Assembly (NCBI RefSeq): GCF_026262505.1
Contig: NC_067206.1
Location: 23,947,896-24,011,895 of the forward strand
Origin: Trichomonas vaginalis G3
Taxonomy: Eukaryota > Parabasalia > Trichomonadida > Trichomonadidae
Direction: 5' to 3'
DNA length: 64,000 nt
A program made the translations under genes and the position numbers. The notes under the pieces were generated by a model. The model did not search any database, was not told where the DNA came from, and worked only from the letters and a program-made list of their open reading frames with translations. This document shows positions 43,344 to 53,869 of this stretch, piece after piece (the stretch's first letter is position 1; each line of letters begins with the position of its first letter).

Positions 43344-43500
43344 TCTAAAAAATAGTATGGATTTGATATAAAAAATAATATGTAATAGTGTAATATTGAT
43401 TAAATAATAAAAATAAGTTTTTTTTAAAAAAATAATTTTGGCGCCAAAAGTCACTTTTTCTAGCGACCCTTTTCGGTAGGGTATAAAATTGATATGAATT

Positions 43501-43829
43501 ATTTGGTATCTCACCTCACTTCACAATAGATGTGTAAAGTATTCAATCAAAATCTGGATTTTAATTTGGAAAGGTTGGTATGTTTTCTTTATAGTGAAGA
43601 TACCATATAGAGAATTTTACGGACCCCAGCGCTAGATATTCTGGATATATAATATATATAGAGCGTTTATCATTTGTATAATTCGTTAGGAATACTTAAC
43701 AAAAGGAATTTCTAAATTGCAGATCTCATAAAAATTTTCCAAGAAATGAAAAATGTTTAGTACAATTATCGCTACCTATGAGTGCTTAATTTATTAATTT
43801 TATTCAAATATTATATCTGAAATTTCTAG
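43501..43829. other. AT-rich stretch, no gene
   Basis: Nothing recognised. Confidence 0.4.
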
Positions 43830-44009
43830 AGAAAATCAAATTTTATTAAAATAAAGGGAAGTAGTGAAGCGAAAGAAGACCATACTACAGAAGACTCTCA
43901 GAAACAAAATGATGTTGATCGACAAGCAATACGTTCCCTACAGAAACAATTAGATTCCGCACGCATCACAATTGAGGTTTCTAAGTTAGAACAAGAATTA
44001 TTCCATTAA
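43830..44009 (+). pseudogene. C-terminal coiled-coil remnant of a host-like gene
   Basis: Open frame without start, ending TAA at 44007: charged SSEAKEDHTTEDSQKQNDVD, then a heptad-like helix RSLQKQLDSARITIEVSKLE. Likely the tail of a gene whose 5' part was lost. Family unknown. Confidence 0.35.
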
Positions 44010-44815
44010 GTACTAATTGTGTATATAATATTATTATAATAACTGTAATTCCTCTTAATTATGCCTGTACAAATCTTTTTTGATTACTCTAACTAGTTGT
44101 GCCTTCTCTTCATTGTTGAAGAATTGTTTAATTATTGAAAACATTGCATCAGCTGAGTATCCTTTGACAAAGTGTATGGCTTGGAGATCATAAAAAAAGG
44201 ATAGAGCTTCTGTATTGAAATTTGAATCGACATTCTGAATCTATTTGCGACACATTTTTCATATCGAATTGGATCGTTGTGTGCAAAGTAGTGATGCGAG
44301 AAAATCCCAAACATATGGGGATTCTCATATCCCGTCCCCTATCGTTTCCCCTATTCAATTTTTTGGGAATTTTATTTTTTTCCGCCCATTGAAGACAAAA
44401 ATCGGCGGTTTTTATGAATGTGGTAGAAAAAACAACAAAATAACACATAAAGTATTTTTAATTTCTATTTTTTCTTTCATTTTCTCTATGTAAATTAATT
44501 TTTCTGCTTAATTTTAAATTTTATTTTTTAATTTCTCATTATGTTCATAAATTTAACTCGCAGTTCTCATAAAAAATACAAATATTCTAATTCTATTCCA
44601 TTTTTTTACAATGGTCTTTGGTCTGGGGTTCCCTCGTCCCAATTCTGATGAATTTTGAGAGGTGGGATTGGGGAATCCCATATTCAATTATCCCAAGTGT
44701 AATTTAATTATGAAAAATATTATTCTAGAATACAAACTAGATCTAAATACTCAAGTTTGGTTTTCAATTAGTTTTCAAATTTTCAGTCATTTCAGATAAA
44801 ATCTCTCAAATAACT
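44010..44815. other. Decayed sequence between remnant and element C
   Basis: No supported frame. Two short stretches, 44260-44350 and 44630-44700, have GGGATT/CCCATA-type words in inverse orientation (ATGGGGATTCTC and GGGAATCCCATA), maybe a worn hairpin. Confidence 0.35.
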
Positions 44816-45504
44816 TGTTCCGTACGGAAAAGGTTCCTTAGAAAAAGTGATAAAAGTGACACTTACTCTTATTTTTCGCGGCAAAATTGGAAAGGCTTTT
44901 TAATAAATTATTTATAATATGTGAGGGATTATATTAATTTTTATTCATTAAATAATTAAAAAAAGGTTCATTTGGGGAAAAAAGAATTCAAAATGATTGT
45001 TTTAGATGTGTTTTATTTGGAATTGAAGGGTGAGAGGTATATAGTATGCCTATATGCCTCTTACCCTTCAATTCAAACTCTAAATGGGAGAAACTTTGTT
45101 CGTATGTTATCTTATGAAAGCAAAGTTTCTCCCATTTAGAAAGTGAATGGGAGCCTACCAGGCACTGATACATAATCAGTGCTTTGTAGGCTCCTATTCC
45201 CTCGAGAAAGTTCGAAAACTTGGTCGCAATTGCATCTGATTGAGACCAAGTTTTCGAACTTTCTGGTAGGAATTGAAGGGTGAGAGGTATATAGTATGCC
45301 TATATGCCTCCCACCCTTCAATTCTATCAATTTTATTTATTTTATTTAAATGTTAAATTTAAATGTAAAAACTTAGATTTTTTTTGATTTAATATTAAAT
45401 ATACATTTATAATGATATACCTTTTTATAAAATAATGATTTTATTACTTTTTAAATTTGGCACCAAATGTCACTTTTTCTAAGGAACTTTTTCCGTATGA
45501 TATA
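44816..45504. mobile_element. Non-autonomous element C (ends plus hairpins only), 15-bp target duplication
   Basis: Ends TGTTCCGTACGGAAAAGG at 44816 and its inverse ending near 45504. Flanked by ATCTCTCAAATAACT at 44801-44815 and 45505-45519. Interior is a 140-bp A-like left end, five hairpins in a row (45020-45324) and the right end. No coding frame, so it must depend on a transposase like that of A or B. Confidence 0.85.
45020..45324. repeat. Hairpin cassette of element C
   Basis: Five hairpins: 45020-45074, 45080-45139, 45146-45198, 45205-45264, 45270-45324, in the same order as in A. Confidence 0.9.
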
Positions 45505-45574
45505 ATCTCTCAAATAACTATTTTTCATATTAGAAATATTGCAAATACAAACAGAAAGACAATTTTGGCGACTC

Positions 45575-45840
45575 TTGCTCGAGCTCTGATGCAAGATAAG
45601 AGCTCGAACAAAATTCTCTCAAACTGGCGAGTAACTCTTACCCTTGATTCTTACAGAGACAGGAGTAGTGTTAGAAGTTCGAGTAGAGCGAAGCTCTGCT
45701 AAGATCTTCCACGTGATTGGAAGATCTTAGCAGAGCTTCGCTCTACTATTTTGTAATTGTATGCTCTGGCTGATGAGTAACCAGGGCTGCGTGATGTGTA
45801 CGAATAAGATCATACACTAGCTCGGCAAACGCCGAGCATA
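45575..45840. repeat. Separate hairpin block
   Basis: Hairpins at about 45575-45610 (TTGCTCGAGCTCT arms), 45682-45748 (perfect 29-base arms beginning AGTAGAGCGAAGCTCTGC), 45800-45818 and 45819-45836 (GCTCGGC...GCCGAGC). Locally GC-rich. No transposase found with it. Confidence 0.85.
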
Positions 45841-45950
45841 TTGATTTAAACGTACATCTCACAAAAAATAGTGTCAAAATTTATCCCAAATTTTACAAAA
45901 CCGCAGCAGTTTTGACATCCAAGAGCTAAAAAAATTGAAAAATCGCATCT

Positions 45951-46145
45951 CTATGCAAAGTATCCCGGTCTCTTTATCTTTGCTCTTTCGATAGCTCTTT
46001 GAACTTCCTTTGGTACATCAGTGTAGCGAACTTTTGATTTTTTGCACCTTGAGGATGTAATGGTGGTGGTGGTGGTGTTGTTGTCATCATCTACTTTATT
46101 CACGTAGCTACTCAAAAATATATAAGATAAGTTTGTTACTTTTTA
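45951..46145 (-). pseudogene. C-terminal gene remnant with Thr run
   Basis: Minus-strand open frame without start: VDDDNNTTTTTTITSSRC, KKSKVRYTDVPKEVQ, then RAIERAKIKRPGYFA and stop at 45951. The Thr run comes from a short ACC microsatellite. Looks like the basic end of a host protein; not recognised. Confidence 0.35.
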
Positions 46146-46192
46146 ATTTTTTATAATTTTATTTTTCAATTGTCACTTTTTTATTTTTTAAA

Positions 46193-46485
46193 TGAATTCG
46201 CCACACACATTTGATGACGCTATCAAACCTTTATCACAATTTGGTTTATCTTCAGATTGAGTCCGAGAATTTTTTAATTTATTAATGATACTAGAGTAAT
46301 CCTTAAATTTTTAAATCAAAACAAAGGTCCTGCTGTAATTCCTCCTTATTTACAAAATTACGCCAATCTCATCGACAGTTTACTTGATAATATTGTCAAA
46401 TGTGCAACAATTGACACAACAAATTCCTTCCAACATTTTCAATTTAAATTCACACTTAAATTTTTCATAAGATGAATTTATACAA
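46193..46485 (+). pseudogene. Short decayed gene with Inr
   Basis: TCACTTTTTTATTTTTTAA precedes ATG 46193; protein starts MNSPHTFDDAIKPLSQFGL and stops after 22 codons. Coding character returns in another frame (GPAVIPPYLQNYANLIDSLL, then KCATIDTTNSFQHF) to a stop at about 46483. At least two frame changes. Possibly the start of a MULE-like or host gene. Confidence 0.35.
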
Positions 46486-46553
46486 TCTGGATTAGAACAA
46501 CTTTTGATATTATGTTTTTTATTAAATCATTAACCATGTTCGAGAATTTTTGA

Positions 46554-46871
46554 AATCGCAGTGCATAAGATTACATTTAAGCAATATTTCTCCCATTTAG
46601 AGTGGTAAATGGTGGGTGAGAGGCATAAAAGTATACTATACCTCTCACCCTTCAATTCCTTTTAAAAATTGTCAAATTGTTTTGTGAAACCAATCAAATT
46701 TATAAGAAATCACAGTCATCATTTAGCGGAACTACCGACATACAGAAGTTCCTGTTCTCAAATCCTCACGTATTAAGTTCAAATACTATTTATTGTAAAG
46801 ATTTCAATTTTGAAAGCTCTGACCATTCAAAAGTTGATCGTCGAATGGTTGACAAAAATTGTTTTGAACAT
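46554..46871 (+). repeat. 318-bp duplicated segment, copy 2
   Basis: Near-identical to 34678-34995, including the hairpin. Continues directly into sequence like the 5' flank of the 806-codon MULE (24003). Confidence 0.85.
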
Positions 46872-46929
46872 ATTATGTACAAAGGTTTTAGCAATAATTA
46901 TACATTTTTTACAACTTCATTAAAGGAAA

Positions 46930-48760
46930 AAGAACAAAATTAAATAATGAAACAAAGATTATATATTGTATTCTTTTATTATCAACTTATGGATAGGAGT
47001 ATTACATCTAATTATAATTAAATTTCAGAAAAAGTAAAGAAACTTGAAAAAATAGTAATGCAAAAACTCCACTTAATATAAAATTTTGACAATCATATGC
47101 CTCCTCGTACTTTTCATTTTTCTCAGCATCAGATCTATGAATTGAATAGAGCAGCTATAATATATCAAAAGATGTTACAAATAAGCCTGAATTTCTCGAT
47201 CAATTTTTAAATTTATACTTTCCAAATTCATCAAAAAAATTAAGAAAGCACATATGGAATTATTTAAAGCGTGCTTGCACAATTCAACTCAGAGATTGTG
47301 ATAAAAACATTTACGGACAGTATTAGATTAGTCCTCAATATAAATTTCACAAAATTGATTCATCAGCCACCGAAAATTCATATTCTATCGTTTATAAATG
47401 CGAAGGAAGCTGTAATTACAAAATAAAAGTGACATTGTACACAAATCAAATTCCAAAAATCGAATTTGCAATGAATGCACACCAAAAGGAACAGTTTTTA
47501 CCGATATTGATGAAGAAAAAAAATTAATGAACTAATGAAAATTATCCGAGAGCATCATTTAATACAGCCATTAACTTCTGAATCTCAAATATTATCATTT
47601 TTACTTTCTGAGGCAACAAAGCTTCAAAATTCTCCAAAAAATCCAGAAGGATTATCACAAAATTGTACAAAGAATTCTATCCACATAATTTGGTTATTCC
47701 AGATTTTGTGGAAAATATTCTTTCAATTACCAAACAAAATTCCGAATATTTCCTCAAATGCACCGCGTTTTACCCAGAGCTAATCCTTATTTTTGGTTAT
47801 GATCGTTCAGTCTCAATTTCTCACTCAGCAACAAAATTATTCTTGGACGGTACCTTTAAAATCGTCCCAAAACAGTTTGAAGATAAGGGTCAGCTCCTTA
47901 CTTTAATGGTGCTTGACCCTATAATTAATGAATACATTCCGGTTGTCCACATTCTGATGAAATCTCGGACAGCAGAAGCGTATACAACCGCATTTTCGGC
48001 ATTAATTACAATAATTGGCTTCAATAATTTCAATACCGTTTACGTGGATTTTGAAATTGCCCTTTTCAAAACCATTAAATTATTTTGCCCAAACGCAAAG
48101 GTTACGGGCTTCTTATTTCATTACCGCCAAGCTTTGGTTCGCAACAAGACATACCAAAAGATATTTTTATACTTTACCAAATTTATTCCTCACTACCATT
48201 CGTCGAAAATGACTCATTTTGTAAAATACTTAAATTAATCGATGAATCATCCTCAGAAATTATAAAGCCGCTCGTAAATTACTATAAAAAAGTATGGAAG
48301 AAAGATTATGAGTTCATTAACCAATTAGATTCTGAAGATTATATTTATTCAAATAATGTTCTGGAATCGTTCTATTCATTGCTTTCGAAAGGATTAGAAA
48401 ATGCCCAACCTAGCCTCGAAAAAAATGATTGAGGTCTTAATGAAAGTCGATAAACACATTTTGGACAAACAATTCCTAGTACCAAACCATCAAAGCATCC
48501 TGTCAATTATACAAAGTCCACAGCAAATATGAAAAAGGCAATCACAAATTATTTATCCGAAACTAATCGAAATTCAAAGATAAATCAAACTTAAAGAATT
48601 TCAACAGTCAAATCAAGTAAATGAGAATTCAATCGATTTTACACAAGAAACAGGTGGGTTTTCTCAAAATGATGAGAAAATTCTCAATGAAATCCAGAAT
48701 AACCAGAATAAGGTGGTTTATCAAGTTATCAAATCGATGGCAAAATACAAATTCGATGCT
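46930..48760 (+). pseudogene. Decayed MULE copy (806-codon family)
   Basis: From 46930 it follows 24005 onward: same leader, ATG at 47098 (MPPRTFHFSQHQI), zinc segment (YKCEGSCNYKIKV), D motif LFLDGTFKIVPKQFEDKG, VYVDFEIAL, HYRQALVR, SFYSLLSKGLENAQ, down to NQVIKSMA-like VYQVIKSMAKYKFDA near 48750. Many stops and frameshifts (more than eight). Divergence from the open copy is clearly larger than that of 18586-19419, so it is the older one. Confidence 0.8.
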
Positions 48761-49595
48761 TCAAATATTTTTATTCCGGTTGTTCATATACTAATGCAAT
48801 CCAGAACAGCAGAGGCATATTTGCAAGCATTTTGCGAGTCACTACCGATAATCGACTTCACAAATTTCGAAATTGTTACAATTGACTTTGAATTAGCCTT
48901 ATTCAAATCAATGAAAGTTATTTGTCAGGAGTCAAAAGTAACTGGCTGCTTATTCCATTATAGGCAGGCCTTAATACGCAAGATGAAAGAGCTTTACCCT
49001 AAGTTCTTACACTTTATGGAATTTTTGCTTCACTTCCCTTTGTCGAAAAAAATTCATTTTTTGAGATACTGAAACTGATCCAAAAAGCAAATTCTAAACC
49101 GTCAGCCGATTTTGTCAAATATTACATGCGCGTACGGAAACCAAAATATGATTTCATTACTAAGCTTGATACATCTGAAAACATACTTACTTATCATGCA
49201 CTCGAGTCATACCATTCACAACTTTCTCGCATTAAAATTTGGAAAACATCATTAAAATTTTAATGCGCGTTGATCAAAGCATTCTGGATATGCAAGCTAA
49301 CACAAAAATACCTATACAATGAAAAATCAAAAAAAAATTTCGAATTTAGTCAAAGAATATCTTCATCAAATGAAGTCAGAAGATATAGAAACTGCGATAA
49401 ACCAACCTCAATATATACAACAATTGACAGCAATTCAATTGAAAGTTCTAAAGAAATCGAGAATTTTTCACAGATTGATGCAGACGAACTCAACGAATTA
49501 CCGAATGACTGCGATAATCACGTAATGAATATCGTTAGTATGGATGTTCAGAATTTCAAAGTATTGTGTGCTTTTGAAGTTCATTTGTGTTATTA
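48761..49595 (+). pseudogene. Fragment of a second, diverged MULE joined to the first
   Basis: After 48760 the reading turns to another member of the family from its middle: IPVVHILMQSRTAEAYLQA, VTIDFELALFKSMK, GCLFHYRQALIRKMKELYP, then KYDFITKLD and LESYHSQLSRI. Thus the second Asp to Glu region occurs twice in a row. Several breaks. Points to recombination between MULE relatives. Confidence 0.65.
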
Positions 49596-49951
49596 AAGTG
49601 TGTTATATCCATATTTTTCAAATTTTTAATAATTTTTTAATTTTCTATGATGAAACATATTTCAAAATCAAATTTGAATCTATACATATAAAATAATTAT
49701 AAAAATACTATATTATAATTTTCAATTGTGTGCTGTAAACTATGACACTGATAATATAATTTTTTAAATTAATGCATTATTTGGAGAGATATAATTATAT
49801 CAGATGGATAGTATACCATACCGAAAAGGGTCGCTAGAAAAAGTGACTTTTGGCGCCAAAATTATTTTTAAAAAAAACTTATTTTTATTATTTAATCAAT
49901 ATTACACTATTACATATTATTTTTTATATCAAATCCATACTATTTTTTAGA

Positions 49952-51186
49952 ATGGAAGTTTTTGTAAACTTTTACAAAAATCAAATGGGTCCATATCACT
50001 GGCATCGTACCTCCAGAAAATTCGTTGACATCGAATGGCTAAAGGAATCGGTTCAACAAATTAACTCTGGAATGAAGCTAAAGGATATTTGCAAAAAGGC
50101 CCGTTTAAATAATGGTACCTTTCGTGAAATATCCAAAACCATGTTCAAAAAGCTTGTCAGAGAAAATAATTTGGAATTAATTCCAAAAAGAGGAAGAAAA
50201 CAAATAGAAATTAATCTTGATGCCTGCCAAGCTTATGCAAATTTGAAAGATTTAATGCCCGATGCAGGCATCAATAAAATTATTCAGAAAATGAAAACAG
50301 ACCTTGTCAATATTGAGAAGAATCCAGAAGAATTTCAAAAAATTCAATCAGAAATTCAAAAAAATGGAGAAATAAATTATGAGTCTGGAAACTGGCTCGA
50401 TGAAGTTGACCGCACAACTTTAGTTCCAGTTGTGACTCCAATAGAAGGTACGCCTATTGAAATAAATCCATTACGCGAATCTCTTCAAACGGCAACATAC
50501 ATTACAAAAAATTTCGATTCTCCCTCATATAGAATGGGCAGGAAAATACACGAAGCGATTATCGCAGATACTCCCCCTCAAAATCAAGAAAATCAGCAAA
50601 AATAAATTCCTCGAAATTATCTAGCATCCAAATGTCATCAAATTTGGCATGCTGATATCCACTATTGGAGGAAACGAATAGGCAAATATTTGTTTGCGAT
50701 AATAGACGACAGATCGCGAAAAATCATAGATTTTAATTTATTTACCGAAAAACAGCTCAAAATACAACTGCAGTTTTTAAAAGAGCATTAAGTGCTCTAC
50801 CTCAACCACCATACGCTATTTGGACCGATAACTGCCTTGAAAATAAAAGCTCATTTCATCAACTTTTGGTTGAACGTGGAATTGAGCATATTTTCATTCA
50901 ACCGGGCAATCCACAGGCAAATGGTAAGATTGAGAGATGGTGGCCATACGTGGAAAGAAACTGCAAGTCAGAATCAGATCTTCCACGGGTCATCAGATTT
51001 TACAATAATATGCCCCATTCTTCTTTGCCTGTGAATCCTGAAACGAACGTTTACTTTACGCCGAATGAATTCGAGGCCAGTGAAATTGATGATCACTGGT
51101 ATCGAAATCCAGAAAAAGAACCATTCTGGATAGTCGACGGTCAATTAAAAAACCTTAAGGAAAGCATTGACGAGTTCAGAAAATGA
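49952..51186 (+). pseudogene. IS481-like DD35E transposase of element B, broken
   Basis: Same protein as at 42162-43343 with few differences. In-frame TAA at 50603 replaces the Tyr codon after QNQENQQK, and a frameshift follows in the stretch after TEK near 50752. Later TDN has Cys instead of Gly in the next residue (TDNCLEN). The C-terminus is intact here (EPFWIVDGQLKNLKESIDE). So A has the better core and B the better end. Confidence 0.8.
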
Positions 51187-51459
51187 AAATCTCGAGCAAG
51201 TTCAATAAATTTTCAACAAATTCTCAAATCATTACGAATAAACACTTAATATTATCGTATTTAGATCTTTTTAATACAATTATTTACTTACTGATGATTC
51301 ATTGCAAATCGTAGATTTGGATGATAAGTTATATAAGAAAAGTTTCCGAGCTTACCGCTTAAAACAATAGCCTACATCATATCTACGAATACCTCGTTAC
51401 TCCGAGGTTCAGGTTAGTAAAAATCAATCTAAAAATATTTTTATGTACGTTAATGTAAT

Positions 51460-52430
51460 CTGAGAGTGAGAGGCATATAGTATGCCTATATACCTCTCAC
51501 CCTTCAATTCCTACCAGAAAGTTCGAAAACTTGGTCTCAATCAGATGCAATTGCGACCAAGTTTTCGAACTTTCTCGAGGGAATAGGAGCCTACAAAGCA
51601 CTGATTATGTATCAGTGCCTGGTAGGCTCCTATTCACTTTCTAAATGGGAGAAACTTTGCTTTCATAAGATAACATACGAACAAAGTTTCTCCCATTTAG
51701 AGTTTGAATTGAAGGGTGCGGGGTATATAGGCATACTATATACTTCTCACCCTTCAATTCCTATGAAAACAGTTATAAAATCTCGTAAACGAAAAAGGGG
51801 ATTTGACGGAGTCAAATCCCCGCTCACAAAAAGTGGACTTTACATGTCAAATTTTATATGCATGTAATGTCCACTTTTATGAGTTTTAGGAAGGAATTGG
51901 AAGCCATGAGTTACTGACATTGCATCAGTATCTCATAGCCTCCAATTCCTTCAAAAAATCGGAGAAACTTTGTCCGAATAGTTTAACATTCGGACAAAGT
52001 TTCTCCCATCTTTCAATGTAATTGCTACCTGTGAGGTACTGACTTGAAGTCAGTGCTTCACAGGTAGCAATATCCAAAAATTTAAAAACATTTTATCAGT
52101 TCGTTAGAGAACTAGAGCCTCCTAGGTACTGAACCAGAATCAGTGCCTAGGGGACTCTAGTTATCTATATAAATCTGAGAAACTTTGAGGAAATTGTTCG
52201 ACATTTCCTCAAAGTTTCTCAGCAATTTAGCGAGGAATGTTCGTTATCGTGTAGATATTTATAATATATACATGATAACAAACATTCCCCGCTAAAAGAT
52301 GTAAAATCTTATAAGAAATAATTGCAAAAGAATAACAAATTGCAACAAATTTTATATGAAACTGAACCTTATGAGGTAGTGATTCAAGATCACCGCCTCA
52401 TAAGATTCAGTTTCAATCTCAAGTATCTCA
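51460..52430. repeat. Hairpin cassette of element B, about 13 hairpins
   Basis: Stems at about 51473-51507, 51519-51576, 51582-51636, 51642-51699, 51706-51761, 51798-51822, 51832-51883, 51893-51953, 51960-52012, 52018-52076, 52105-52160, 52170-52217, 52228-52296 and 52366-52423. Most arms are 15-25 bases and near perfect. Two kinds alternate: one with GAGAAACTTTG-like arms and a GAAT..ATTC tip, the other with (A/G)CACTGA...TCAGTGC-like tips. Confidence 0.9.
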
Positions 52431-52464
52431 AAAGTAAGGCTCTATTTTTTGCCACGTAAAGTGT

Positions 52465-52511
52465 CACTTTTCTGTCAAACCGTTTTTATCGTTTTTGTTT
52501 ACAACAAAAAT
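52465..52511. repeat. Foreign terminal repeat inside element B
   Basis: GTCACTTTTCTGTCAAACCG then TTTTTATCGTTTTTGTTTAC, the inverse of the repeat at 36800-36845. Suggests a past insertion or recombination with the third IS481-like family. Confidence 0.6.
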
Positions 52512-52712
52512 AAAAATAAAAAACAAACTTAAATTAACTATTAAATTTTTTATATTTTAATTTCATATTTTTAATAAAATTCCTTATATATTATAATTAT
52601 TATATTAAAAACCCTTTCGAATTTTGGCGTGAAAAATAAGAGTAAGTGTCACTATTTGTCACTTTTTCTAGTGACCCTTTTCGGTCCGGAACAATTTCTG
52701 ACCTGAAGAAAG

Positions 52713-53811
52713 GTGTGTCCAGGCGGCATCGGAATTGATCGGGAAATCGGGATAAAAGTATTCAATTTTATCCCGATAAATCGGGATGAAAGTACTCAAT
52801 TTTTAATCGGGACGGAATCACTACACATTTGATAGAAACATTATTTAAAAATCGTTTGAATATATAATATGCAACTACAGAAGATATAGGAGAATGTTGT
52901 GTATGTTTCATTGGATTTAATTTCATATTGGACGAAATTGCAAAAAGATTCTTTTGAATTTTGGTTTAATAAAAGTGTAAATGTCATATACTGTTAGTGT
53001 ATGTAATAATAGATATGGTAATACTAATAAACATATATGATACCGATAATCATCAAAAGATCAGATATTACATTTTTATAAATATCAGGGATATTAATGT
53101 TTTATCGGTACTATTGCATACTTAGAGATATATTGAAATGTGGGAATAACGGGTATTCGGAAAAAGAACAGGATATTCATAATATTAATTTATATGATTT
53201 TAAATTTGAAATGATTTGAATAGTTAGATGTGTTTGTGAAGTTTGGTAATATGATACAGATTGATTCGTATAAGAATATAAGTGAATTTGTGATTTTTAA
53301 AAAGAAATTTTTAGTAAAGATATATTTGAATGGAGAAATATTTGAGAAGCATTGAAAATTTGAGAAGAAAATTGAAAAGGGTATAAAAATGAAAAAGTAA
53401 AAATTAATAACGTAATAACATGTTTTAATAAGTTTTAAATAAATTTATAATATAAAAATATATTAATGATAAAATAAATTTGAATAAGGTTTTGAAAATA
53501 AATTGAAAAGCAATTGAATAAATAATAAATGAAAAATATATTACAGTAGGTATTCAGAAAAAATATATATGAAAAAAAGTTAAAAAACATAAATTGATGA
53601 TGAATAGATAAATATAACTAGAAGGAAAGTTAAAGATTTATTTAGTAAGGGAATGATAGAATAAACAAAAATTAAGTAAGTTTGTTTCTAAGATGTCTTA
53701 TTGAAAAACAGATTTGTCTGATCACAAGCACTTAAGACTTTTATAACAATAGAAATGTGTTTATGATATTGAAATAGTCAAATTACAATTTTTTTCTAAG
53801 ATGTCTTATAT
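52713..53811. repeat. 1.1 kb duplicated segment, copy 2
   Basis: Near-identical to 19420-20516. Starts 20 bases after the end of element B. Confidence 0.85.
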
Positions 53812-53868
53812 CACTATAATGTTTTATTGTTTCCATTCAAACTATAATTACAATTCTATACAAAATCC
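53690..53868. repeat. MULE end, inverted, cut by Polinton e2
   Basis: One full 109-bp unit from 53695, then CTAAGATGTCTTAT and 65 bases that are the reverse complement of 26668-26743 (the 3' flank of the 806-codon MULE). The match stops at 53868, where e2 begins. Confidence 0.85.
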
Positions 53869-53869
53869 A

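Larger units (their letters stand above)
38700..43485 (-). mobile_element. IS481-like element A, with nested MULE, 15-bp target duplication
   Basis: Ends TGTTCCGTACCGAAAAGGG at 38700 and inverted CCCTTTTCGGTAGGGTATA at 43485, flanked by identical AAATTGATATGAATT (38685-38699 and 43486-43500). From left: terminal repeat, a hairpin, an inserted MULE (38964-41261), five hairpins, three 125-bp repeats, and the transposase on the minus strand. Relatives: B (49812-52693) and C (44816-45504). Confidence 0.85.
49812..52693 (+). mobile_element. IS481-like element B with 13-hairpin cassette
   Basis: Starts TATACCATACCGAAAAGGG at 49812 and ends with the inverse of TGTTCCGGACCGAAAAGGG at 52693. Same transposase as A, in the other orientation, and no nested MULE. 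The 15 bases on each side differ (ATATCAGATGGATAG and ATTTCTGACCTGAAG), so one flank was changed after insertion or the ends come from two events. Near its right end it holds a foreign terminal repeat (52465-52511). Confidence 0.8.

Noticed and set aside
43344-43514. 57 extra N-terminal codons for the element A transposase
   Set aside because: They read through the terminal repeat and AT-rich leader; the B copy supports the ATG at the MEVFVNFY start.
49797-52708. 15-bp target duplication for element B
   Set aside because: The two 15-base flanks differ; no duplication can be claimed.
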